Source: Streptomyces nodosus (GTDB lineage Bacteria; Actinomycetota; Actinomycetes; Streptomycetales; Streptomycetaceae). From it: DNA of 64,000 bases. The notes beneath the pieces are model-generated. The model was not told the origin of the DNA and ran no database searches. It was given only the letters and a program-made list of their open reading frames with translations. Position numbers and translations under genes: made by a program. Location of the stretch: positions 5,115,501 through 5,179,500 of the forward strand of contig NZ_CP023747.1 in NCBI RefSeq assembly GCF_008704995.1, read 5' to 3'. Shown one piece after another: positions 52,614 through 60,686 of the stretch (its first letter is position 1; every line of letters starts with the position of its first letter).

Positions 52614-55247
52614 GTGAAGGCGATCCGCAGGTTCACCGTCCGTCCCGTCCTCCCCGAAGCCCTTCACCCGCTCGGCGATCTGGCACGCAACCTGCGCTGG
52701 TCGTGGCATGCGGAGACCCGTGATCTCTTCCAGTCGGTCGACCCCGGGCGCTGGGACGGCTGCGGGGGCGACCCGGTGCGGCTGCTGGGCGGCGTGCCCC
52801 CCGCCCGGCTCGCGGAGCTGGCCGAGGACCGCCGCTTTCTGCGCCGCCTGGCCGCGACCGCGGACGACCTCGCCGACTACCTGGGCGGCGACCGCTGGTA
52901 CCAGTCCCACCCGGCGGCCTCCGATCTGCCCTCCGCCATCGCCTACTTCTCGCCCGAGTTCGGCATCACGGCCGCGCTGCCGCAGTACTCCGGCGGCCTC
53001 GGCATCCTCGCCGGCGATCATCTGAAGGCGGCCAGCGACCTCGGGGCCCCGCTGATCGGGGTGGGTCTGCTGTACCGGCACGGCTACTTCCGGCAGACCC
53101 TGTCCCGGGACGGCTGGCAACAGGAGCACTATCCGGTCCTCGACCCCCATGAGCTGCCGCTGACACCCCTGCGCGAGCCGGACGGCACCCCCGCCCGGGT
53201 CACTCTGGCACTGCCCGGCGGCCGCCGGCTCCGGGCCCTGGTCTGGCTCGCCCAGGTGGGCCGGGTGCCGCTGCTGCTGCTCGACTCGGACGTGGAGGAG
53301 AACGACCTGGGCGAGAGGGGCGTCACCGACCGGCTCTACGGGGGCGGCGGCGAGCACCGGCTGCTCCAGGAGATGCTGCTCGGCATCGGCGGGGTGCGGG
53401 CGCTGCGCACCTACTGCCGTCTGACCGGGCATGCCGAGCCGGAGGTGTATCACACCAACGAGGGACACGCGGGCTTCCTCGGCCTGGAGCGGATCGCCGA
53501 ACTGTGCGACACCGGGCTCGGCTTCGACGCGGCCCTGGAGGCGGTGCGGGCCGGCACCGTCTTCACCACCCATACGCCCGTCCCGGCCGGAATCGACCGC
53601 TTCGACCGGGAGCTGGTGGCCCGCCACTTCGGCCCGGACGCGGAGCTGCCGGGGATCCCGGTGGAGCGGATCCTGCGGCTCGGGAGCGAGACCTACCCGG
53701 GCGGCGAACCCGGCCTCTTCAACATGGCGGTCATGGGCCTTCGGCTCGGCCGGCGCGCCAACGGGGTGTCCCTGCTGCACGGCAGGGTGAGCCGGGAGAT
53801 GTTCTCGGGCCTGTGGCCGGGCTTCGACCCCGATGAGGTGCCGATCACCTCCGTGACCAACGGGGTGCACGCGCCGACCTGGGTGGCGCCGGAGGTGTTC
53901 CGGCTGGGGGCGCGGCAGATCGGCGCGGAACGCACCGAGAACGCCCTGATGGTGGGCGGCTCCGAGCGCTGGGACGCGATCGCGGAGATCCCCGGCCAGG
54001 ACATCTGGGAGCTGCGCCGGGCCCTGCGCGAGCGGCTGGTGGCCGAGGTGCGGGAGCGGCTGTACGCCTCCTGGCGGCAGCGCGGCGCCGGGTCCGCCGA
54101 ACTCGGCTGGATCGACGGGGTGCTCGACCCCGACGTCCTGACCGTCGGATTCGCCCGCCGGGTGCCGTCGTACAAGCGTCTGACGCTGATGCTGCGGGAC
54201 CGCGACCGTCTGACGGAGCTGCTGCTGCACCCCGAACGCCCCCTCCAGATCGTGGTGGCGGGCAAGGCGCACCCGGCCGACGACGGGGGGAAACGCCTGA
54301 TCCAGGAGTTGGTCCGGTTCACCGACGACCCTCGGGTGCGCCATCGCATCGTCTTCCTCCCGGACTACGGCATGGCGATGGCGCAGAAGCTCTACCCGGG
54401 CTGCGACGTCTGGCTGAACAACCCCCTGCGCCCGCTGGAGGCCTGCGGGACCAGCGGGATGAAGGCGGCGCTCAACGGCTGCCTCAATCTGTCGGTGCTG
54501 GACGGCTGGTGGGACGAATGGTTCCAGCCGGACTTCGGCTGGGCGATCCCCACGGCGGACGGCGCGGGGACCGACGAGGACCGGCGTGACGAGCTGGAGG
54601 CGGCGGCGCTCTACGACCTGCTGGAGCACCGGGTGGCGCCGCGGTTCTACGAGCGGGGCCGGGGCGGGCTGCCGGACCGCTGGATCGAGATGGTCCGCCG
54701 GACCCTGATGCAGCTGGGCCCGAAGGTCCCGGCCGGGCGGATGGTCCGTGAGTACGTGGACCGTCTCTACACCCCGGCGGCCCATGCGCACCGGGCGATG
54801 ACCCCGGACGCGGCGCGGGAGCTGGCGGGCTGGAAGGCCCGGGTGCGGGCGGCCTGGGCGGGCGTCACCGTCGACCATGTCGAGACCACCGCCGTGACGG
54901 CCGCCACGGCCACGGCGGAACTGGGCGCCACCCTCTCGCTGCGGGTCCTGGCCGGCCTGGGCGAGCTGGCCCCCGGCGATGTGGAGGTCCAGGCGGTGTC
55001 GGGGCGGGTCGACACGGAGGACCGCATCGCGGACGCCACGGCCACGGCACTGAAACCGGTGGGCGGGCCGGACCCGGAGGGCCGCTGGTGCTACGAGGGC
55101 CCGCTGTCCCTGGACCGCACCGGACCCTTCGGCTACACGGTGCGCATCCTGCCGGCGCACCGGCTCCTGGCGTCGGGCGCGGAGCTGGGGCTGGTCGCGG
55201 TGCCGTCTCAGGAGGCGGGCGAGGGGGCGGGAGTCCTGCTGCGCTGA
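52614..55247 (+). CDS. glgP: Alpha-glucan phosphorylase GlgP
   Basis: 877 aa, the large actinobacterial GT35 type. It releases glucose-1-phosphate from alpha-1,4-glucan using pyridoxal phosphate, with the PLP lysine in GTSGMKAALNG. A C-terminal beta-type extension (about 750-870) is typical of this subgroup. GTG at 52614 (MKAIRRF) has AAGGTGG 5 bases upstream and gives the usual N-terminus; GTG 52599 lacks that. It faces the DUF1990 gene with a 16-bp gap. Confidence 0.94.
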   Translation: MKAIRRFTVRPVLPEALHPLGDLARNLRWSWHAETRDLFQSVDPGRWDGCGGDPVRLLGGVPPARLAELAEDRRFLRRLAATADDLADYLGGDRWYQSHPAASDLPSAIAYFSPEFGITAALPQYSGGLGILAGDHLKAASDLGAPLIGVGLLYRHGYFRQTLSRDGWQQEHYPVLDPHELPLTPLREPDGTPARVTLALPGGRRLRALVWLAQVGRVPLLLLDSDVEENDLGERGVTDRLYGGGGEHRLLQEMLLGIGGVRALRTYCRLTGHAEPEVYHTNEGHAGFLGLERIAELCDTGLGFDAALEAVRAGTVFTTHTPVPAGIDRFDRELVARHFGPDAELPGIPVERILRLGSETYPGGEPGLFNMAVMGLRLGRRANGVSLLHGRVSREMFSGLWPGFDPDEVPITSVTNGVHAPTWVAPEVFRLGARQIGAERTENALMVGGSERWDAIAEIPGQDIWELRRALRERLVAEVRERLYASWRQRGAGSAELGWIDGVLDPDVLTVGFARRVPSYKRLTLMLRDRDRLTELLLHPERPLQIVVAGKAHPADDGGKRLIQELVRFTDDPRVRHRIVFLPDYGMAMAQKLYPGCDVWLNNPLRPLEACGTSGMKAALNGCLNLSVLDGWWDEWFQPDFGWAIPTADGAGTDEDRRDELEAAALYDLLEHRVAPRFYERGRGGLPDRWIEMVRRTLMQLGPKVPAGRMVREYVDRLYTPAAHAHRAMTPDAARELAGWKARVRAAWAGVTVDHVETTAVTAATATAELGATLSLRVLAGLGELAPGDVEVQAVSGRVDTEDRIADATATALKPVGGPDPEGRWCYEGPLSLDRTGPFGYTVRILPAHRLLASGAELGLVAVPSQEAGEGAGVLLR

Positions 55248-55263
55248 GGCCGCGCGCCTCCCG

Positions 55264-55770
55264 TCACTCGTCCTCCGTCGCGCACAGCCTGCGCAGCACC
55301 GTCCCGCACCGGCGGGCGTAGGCGTGCTGGAGTCCCCGGGTGGCCGCGCCGCCGGCCTTGGCGTACCACTTGGCCGGGCGGCTGAAGGCCGTGACCGTCA
55401 GCCAGACCGTGCCGTCCCCGGTGCGGTCCACGACGAAGGCCTCCTCCCCGCACTCCGGGTGGCCGGGCAGTGTGCCGTACGCCCAGCCGGCGCGGCGGTG
55501 CTCCTCGACCGTCCAGACCACCCGGCAGGGGGCCTTGATCACACCGGCCAGGGTGATGGTGACATCGACGCCGGGGGCCGCCCGCTCCTCGGCGGCCAGC
55601 ACACCGACGCCGAGCGCCCGGTGCAGCTCCCAGCTGAGGACCGCCTCACCGGCCCGGCGGAACACCCCCTCGCCCTCGCCGATGCGGGTGCGCTCGTGCA
55701 GCGGATGGAAGCCGTCGGGGCAGTGGCCGGCCTTGCGGGTGGCGCCGACATCCTCGTAGGTGAAGGACAT
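55264..55770 (-). CDS. DUF1990-family protein (168 aa)
   Basis: A complete DUF1990 protein: the N-terminal FTYEDVGATR and the central CRVVWTVEEHRRAGWAYGTLPGHPECGEEAF motif identify the family. Structure is START-like. No function is known. The ATG at 55770 is the family start. It is separate from the protease that follows. Confidence 0.87.
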   Translation of the reverse strand: MSFTYEDVGATRKAGHCPDGFHPLHERTRIGEGEGVFRRAGEAVLSWELHRALGVGVLAAEERAAPGVDVTITLAGVIKAPCRVVWTVEEHRRAGWAYGTLPGHPECGEEAFVVDRTGDGTVWLTVTAFSRPAKWYAKAGGAATRGLQHAYARRCGTVLRRLCATEDE

Positions 55771-55783
55771 GGTCCCAGCGTAG

Positions 55784-55820
55784 GACGGCCCCCGGCGTCA
55801 CCTTCCCGCCGGGGGCCGTC
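55784..55820 (-). terminator. Terminator of the M4 protease gene
   Basis: A perfect 14-bp stem: 55784-55797 with 55807-55820 around a 9-base loop, 20 bp after the protease stop on the minus strand. Confidence 0.85.
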
Positions 55821-55839
55821 TGAGGCATATGCCCGAGCG

Positions 55840-57498
55840 TCAGCTCACGTTGACCGCGGTCCAGGCCTTCGCGACCGCGTTGTACTCGGCGCTGCCGGAG
55901 CCGTAGAGCGCCGACGCCGCGTTCAGGGTCGCCGTGCGGGCGGCCTTGTAGTTGGTGGTCGACGTCATGTACGTGGTCAGCGCCTTGTACCAGATCTGCA
56001 GCGCCTTGTCCCGGCCGATGCCGGTGACCGTGGAGCCGTCGTAGGTCGGCGAGTTGTAGGAGACACCGTTGACCGTCTTCGAGCCGCTGCCCTCGGACAG
56101 CAGGTAGAAGAAGTGGTTCGCCACACCGGACGAGTAGTGCACGTCCTTGCTGCCCACGCTGGAGGACCAGTAGTCGGCGGAGCCGCCGTCCTTGCTGGGC
56201 TTGTCCATGTAGCGCAGCGGGGTGCCGTTGCCGTTGATGTTGATCTTCTCGCCGATGAGGTAGTCACCGGGGTCCGAGGCGTTGTTGGCGTAGAACTCCA
56301 CGCCGGTGCCGAAGATGTCGGAGGTCGCCTCGTTCAGGCCGCCGGACTCGCCCGAGTAGTTCAGCTTGGCGGTGGCTGCGGTGACGCCGTGGCTCATCTC
56401 GTGGCCGGCCACGTCCAGCGAGGTCAGCGGGTGGGTGTTGCCCGAGCCGTCGCCGTAGGTCATGCAGAAGCAGCTGTCGTCCCAGAAGGCGTTGACGTAG
56501 TTGTTGCCGTAGTGGACCCGCGAGTAGGCGCCCACGCCGTTGTTCTTGATGCCGTTGCGGCCGAAGGTGTTCTTGTAGAAGTCCCAGGTCGTCTGGGCGC
56601 CGTAGGCGGCGTCCGCGGCGGCCGTCTGGTCGTTGACGGAGCTGGAGGCGGTGCCGGTGCCCCACACGTCGGTGGTGTTGGTGAACAGGGTGCCGGTGCC
56701 GGAGGTGCCGCCGGCCAGGTTGTTGGTCTTGTGACCGCCGCGGGTGGTGTCGTACAGCTGGTACGTCGAGCCCGACAGGGTGGTGGTGAGGGACACCGTG
56801 CCCGAGTACAGGGTCTTGCCGGTGCCGGTCTCGATGTCCTGGTACTCGAAGAGCTTCGCACCGGTGGCGGCGTCGGTGATGACATGCAGCTGGTTCGGGG
56901 TGCCGTCGTCCTGGAGGCCCCCGACGACGGTCTCGTAGGCGAGGACCGGCGTGCCGTCGCCGGCCCAGATCACCTTGCGCGGCGCGCTGTCGGCGGAGGT
57001 CTTCTCCGAGCCGTCGGCCTTGGCGGCGGACAGCGCCTGGGTCTCCGCCTTGGAGGCGGCGATCTTCGGCGTGAGGGAGGCAACCTTGAGGGTGCCCTTC
57101 GACGCTCTGGTCACGCCCTCGGCCTTGCCCGACTTCGAGGTGTGGACGATCAGGTCGCCGCCGAGGACCGGAAGGCCGGCGTAGGTGCGCTCGTAGCGGG
57201 TGTGGACGGTGCCGTCGACGTCCTTGACGACGTCCTTGACGACCAGCTGCTCCTCGGCGCCGAGGCCTATCTCCTGGGCCGTGTCGGACGCGGTGGTCTG
57301 CGCCTCCTTGATCAGCGAGGCGCGCGCCGACTCGGACAGCAGGACCGGGGCGGCGGCGAGCGGCTTGGCGGCCGGGGCCGCCGTGCTCTGGGCGGAGGCG
57401 ACACCGGTGGTCATACCGGTGGCGAGAAGGGATCCGGCCGCAACAGCGGTGGCGAGGGCCAGAGTGGTGCGCTTGTGGCGCGCGTAGAGGGGAGTCAC
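55840..57498 (-). CDS. Secreted M4-family (thermolysin-like) metalloprotease
   Basis: 552 aa preproenzyme. Signal peptide at residues 1-36, a propeptide (FTP and PepSY-like) to about 215, then the catalytic domain. The zinc site is HEMSH (His366, Glu367, His370) plus Glu390 in GGLNEATSD; a catalytic His is in DVHYSSGVANH. It is a neutral metalloprotease secreted for protein breakdown. GTG at 57498 with AAGGAG 6 bases before. Confidence 0.94.
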   Translation of the reverse strand: MTPLYARHKRTTLALATAVAAGSLLATGMTTGVASAQSTAAPAAKPLAAAPVLLSESARASLIKEAQTTASDTAQEIGLGAEEQLVVKDVVKDVDGTVHTRYERTYAGLPVLGGDLIVHTSKSGKAEGVTRASKGTLKVASLTPKIAASKAETQALSAAKADGSEKTSADSAPRKVIWAGDGTPVLAYETVVGGLQDDGTPNQLHVITDAATGAKLFEYQDIETGTGKTLYSGTVSLTTTLSGSTYQLYDTTRGGHKTNNLAGGTSGTGTLFTNTTDVWGTGTASSSVNDQTAAADAAYGAQTTWDFYKNTFGRNGIKNNGVGAYSRVHYGNNYVNAFWDDSCFCMTYGDGSGNTHPLTSLDVAGHEMSHGVTAATAKLNYSGESGGLNEATSDIFGTGVEFYANNASDPGDYLIGEKININGNGTPLRYMDKPSKDGGSADYWSSSVGSKDVHYSSGVANHFFYLLSEGSGSKTVNGVSYNSPTYDGSTVTGIGRDKALQIWYKALTTYMTSTTNYKAARTATLNAASALYGSGSAEYNAVAKAWTAVNVS

Positions 57499-58182
57499 GC
57501 AAGCTCCTTCTGTGGGGGCGTCCGTACGCCGTGGGGCGACGTGCGGAGGGGTGAAGTTGCGGTGGGGTGAGCCGTGCGGAGGAAGACTGGCACCAGGGGC
57601 GCGTACATGTCAGGAGGGTCAGGCGACCTTGGCTGAAAAACGCCCATCGACCGGAGAGGGTCGCAGGGGTGCGAGTGCGGGCCCCGGTCGAACGTCGAGG
57701 GAACGGAGGCGGCCGTGGAAGGCCGGTCGGGGCCTCCTCGATATGTCAGGTGCGCGTCAAAAGAGTCGCGTCAATGACGTCCGAAACCGTCCGTTGGCCG
57801 CCTGATCACGTCCGCTATACGGACCGTTTGTCGAACACCTCCTGAAAGCCCCTCGGGAGCGCCCCGTGCCCGCTCAGGACAAGGGCGTCCATGGCGATGC
57901 CCGCCGTGCCCCGCCGCACCGGCCGGGCGTGCCCCGGGATCCTGGTCCGCGTCGCTCGTTCCCGTCGGTCGCTCTCCGTGGGCGAGGAGAACCCTGTGCC
58001 GGGCTGCAAAGTTCGCGATCGTGCAGCGACCGCCCTTTTCCTCCGGCGCCCACGGAGTGCGGACCGACATGTTCCAGCCAGTGGGCACCGCGGTCAGCGC
58101 CCGTGCCTGAACCCCACCGGACGGCCCCAGGAGAAGAGCGACGGCGCCTCGGTGGAGGAGCCCTGGGGCCGCGCCGGACGAT
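57499..58182. other. 684-bp region without a convincing gene
   Basis: Between the M4 protease and the GNAT gene. No ORF shows normal Streptomyces codon bias together with a ribosome site. One short minus-strand frame ends with ALPRGFQEVFDK, which looks protein-like but is only about 25 residues after its last Met. It may be a gene remnant. Confidence 0.55.
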
Positions 58183-58800
58183 TCACGGGCGGGACTGCCA
58201 GACGACCTCGCCGTCGGCCATCTCGGTCGTCGCGCTCAGGCCGAGCGCCCGTGCGATGCCGATCGACGCCCGGTGCCGCGGGTGGATGTGCGCGGTCAGC
58301 TCGTGCACACCGTGTGCGCGCAACCAGTCGGCCATGGCCCGTGCTCCCTCGCGCCCATAACCGTTGCGCTGGTGATCGCTGCCGATCACCCAGGCGAGCC
58401 CGGCCTCGATTCCCCCCGTCTCGGGGCGGGAGAGTGTCGCCTGAACGGTGCCGACGAGCCGTCCGTCCGTGAGCCGTCGGAGCATCCAGTTCAACCAGCC
58501 GTTCCTGCCGTCCGGGGACTGCCCGGCCGACCGGCGCCGGTATACGGCCTCGAGCTCCTCGAGCGTGGCCGGCGTCCCCCCGGTCCACCGGTGCAGCCGG
58601 ATGTCGTCGAAGACCTGGACGGCCTCCGGTGCGTGCCCGGCACACAGCGGTTCGAGCCGGAGGCGCGGGGACACCACGGGAGTGGCGGCCGGCCAGGCGG
58701 CCGTGCCGGACCCGGCGCGGGGCGGATGCGTCGGACGGCTCCGGGTATCCGCCGCGTCCGGGGCGGGACCCCCTCCGATCAAATCAGGCTCTCCCGCCAC
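58183..58800 (-). CDS. GNAT-family N-acetyltransferase (205 aa)
   Basis: A RimJ/RimL-type acetyltransferase: RLRLEPL at the first strand, the central acetyl-CoA-binding strand-loop VIGSDHQRNGYGREGARAM with Gln/Gly-rich motif A, and the C-terminal IARALGL. Substrate not known. GTG 58800 overlaps the upstream ABC gene by 22 bases; internal GTG codons near 58677 would give a shorter, more typical N-terminus, so the first 40 Pro-rich residues are doubtful. Confidence 0.8.
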   Translation of the reverse strand: MAGEPDLIGGGPAPDAADTRSRPTHPPRAGSGTAAWPAATPVVSPRLRLEPLCAGHAPEAVQVFDDIRLHRWTGGTPATLEELEAVYRRRSAGQSPDGRNGWLNWMLRRLTDGRLVGTVQATLSRPETGGIEAGLAWVIGSDHQRNGYGREGARAMADWLRAHGVHELTAHIHPRHRASIGIARALGLSATTEMADGEVVWQSRP

Positions 58801-60686
58801 GCCCGGTGCAGATCCGCGAACCGTCCGGTGCCCGCGGTCAGTTCGGCCGGGTGGCCGTCCTCGACGATCCGGCCGTGCTCCATGACCAGCACCCGGTCCG
58901 CGATCTCCACCGTCGACAGCCGGTGGGCGATCACCACGGCCGTACGACCTCGCAGCACCGTCTCCATGGCGCGCTGCACGGCCCGTTCGCCGGGGATGTC
59001 CAGCGAACTGGTCGCCTCGTCGAGGATCAGCACCGCCGGGTCGGCGAGCAACGCCCGTGCGAACCCGACGAGCTGGCGCTGGCCCGCCGAGATACGCCCG
59101 CCGCGCTTGCGTACGTCGGTGTCGTAGCCGTCGGGCAGGGCGCTGATGAACTCATGGGCGCCGATCGCCTCGGCCGCCCGCTCGATCTCCTCCCGGGTCG
59201 CGTCCGGGCGGCCGATCGCGATGTTGTCGGCGACCGTGCCGGAGAACAGGAACGCCTCCTGGGTCACCATCACCACCCCGCGCCGCAGTTCGGACAGGGC
59301 GAGGCCGCGCAGGTCCACCCCGTCCAGCAGGACCCGGCCCTCGGTGGGGTCGTAGAAGCGGGCCAGCAGCTTGGCCAGCGTGGACTTGCCGGCGCCCGTC
59401 GAGCCCACCACCGCCACGGTCTGCCCGGCCGGCAGGGTCAGCGAGAAGCGGGGCAGCACCTCGCCGCCCGTGCGGTAGGCGAACCTGACCTCGTCGAAGT
59501 CGACCTCACGGCCCGGGTGCTCGCCCTGGAGCGCCGGCAGCGGCACGGGGGCGGTGGGCTCGGGCACCGAGGGCGTCTGCGTCAGCAGCCCCGCGATCTT
59601 CTCCAGCGAGGCCGCCGCCGACTGATAGGCGTTGAGGAACATCCCGAGCCGGTCGATGGGGTCGTACAGCCGCCGCAGATAGAGCACCGAGGCCGCCAGC
59701 ACACCCAGGGCGAGCGAGCCCTCCGCCACCCGGTAGGCGCCCCACAGCACGATCCCGGCCACCGCCGTGTTGGCGATCAGCCGGGAGCCGGTGACATAGC
59801 GGGCCATCTCCAGCAGCGCGTCGCCGTTGGTCCGCGCATGCCGGGTGTTCAGGACGCGGAAGCCGGCGTCATTGGCCTCCTCGCGGCGGAACGCCCGCAC
59901 CGGGCGGATGCCGTTCATCGTCTCCGCGAACTTCACGATGACCGCGGCGATCGCGGTCGACCGGCGGCGGAAGATGCGGCCCGCCCTGCGCTGGTACACG
60001 CGCACCAGCCCGTACAGCGGCACCAGGGACGCCACCGCCGCCGCGCCCAGGCCGAGATCCAGCCACAGCAGCATCGCCGAGATGAACACGAACGACAGCA
60101 GGACCGTGACCAGTTCCTGAAGGCCCTCGCTGAGCAGTTCGCGCAGCGACTCGACGTCCGTCGTGGAGCGGGAGATCAGCCGGCCCGAGGTGTAGCGCTC
60201 ATGGAAGTCGACGCTCAGCGCCTGGGCATGGCGGAAGATCCGGCCGCGCAGATCGAGCAGGACGTCCTGGTTGACGCGGGCGGAGGAGAGGATGAAGGCG
60301 TACTGGAGCCCCCCGCCGGCCAGCGCGGACAGCAGATACCCGACCGCCACCGCGACCAGCGGACCGTGGTCGCCGTGCCGGAACGCCGGTACGGCCCGGT
60401 CGATGGCGTAGGCCACCAGCAGCGGACCCACCTGCGCCGCGGCCTGCTGGAGCAGAAGCAGCACACAGGTCAGCAGCACCCGGGCCCGCAGCGGGGACAG
60501 CAGTGAACGCAGCAGCACGGCGGTGGCGCCCGGGGGCGTGGGCAGATTGTCGCGGTCGAAGGGGTCCTCGGAGCCGGCGGGCGGCGGGGCGGGCCGGTCC
60601 GGCTCAGGGGTCTGCTCGTCCGGCGCGGCCGAACGGGACGGGTCCCGCTCGGTGGGCGTCGAGAGCTTGGGGAAGGGCGCCGTCAT
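58779..60686 (-). CDS. ABC exporter, transmembrane plus ATPase subunit B
   Basis: 635 aa. Six-helix exporter domain (about residues 60-345), then an ATPase with Walker A GSTGAGKST, a changed signature RISAGQRQ and Walker B VLILDEATSS. It begins with a Pro/Glu/Asp-rich soluble stretch. ATG 60686 overlaps the stop of the next-upstream ABC gene by 4 bases and has GAGGAGG upstream. The pair makes a heterodimeric exporter. Substrate unknown. Confidence 0.92.
   Translation of the reverse strand: MTAPFPKLSTPTERDPSRSAAPDEQTPEPDRPAPPPAGSEDPFDRDNLPTPPGATAVLLRSLLSPLRARVLLTCVLLLLQQAAAQVGPLLVAYAIDRAVPAFRHGDHGPLVAVAVGYLLSALAGGGLQYAFILSSARVNQDVLLDLRGRIFRHAQALSVDFHERYTSGRLISRSTTDVESLRELLSEGLQELVTVLLSFVFISAMLLWLDLGLGAAAVASLVPLYGLVRVYQRRAGRIFRRRSTAIAAVIVKFAETMNGIRPVRAFRREEANDAGFRVLNTRHARTNGDALLEMARYVTGSRLIANTAVAGIVLWGAYRVAEGSLALGVLAASVLYLRRLYDPIDRLGMFLNAYQSAAASLEKIAGLLTQTPSVPEPTAPVPLPALQGEHPGREVDFDEVRFAYRTGGEVLPRFSLTLPAGQTVAVVGSTGAGKSTLAKLLARFYDPTEGRVLLDGVDLRGLALSELRRGVVMVTQEAFLFSGTVADNIAIGRPDATREEIERAAEAIGAHEFISALPDGYDTDVRKRGGRISAGQRQLVGFARALLADPAVLILDEATSSLDIPGERAVQRAMETVLRGRTAVVIAHRLSTVEIADRVLVMEHGRIVEDGHPAELTAGTGRFADLHRAWRESLI

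Noticed and set aside
57771..58088. 105-aa minus-strand frame in the gap before the GNAT gene
   Set aside because: No ribosome site, no recognisable motif and irregular codon bias; kept only as a possible remnant.
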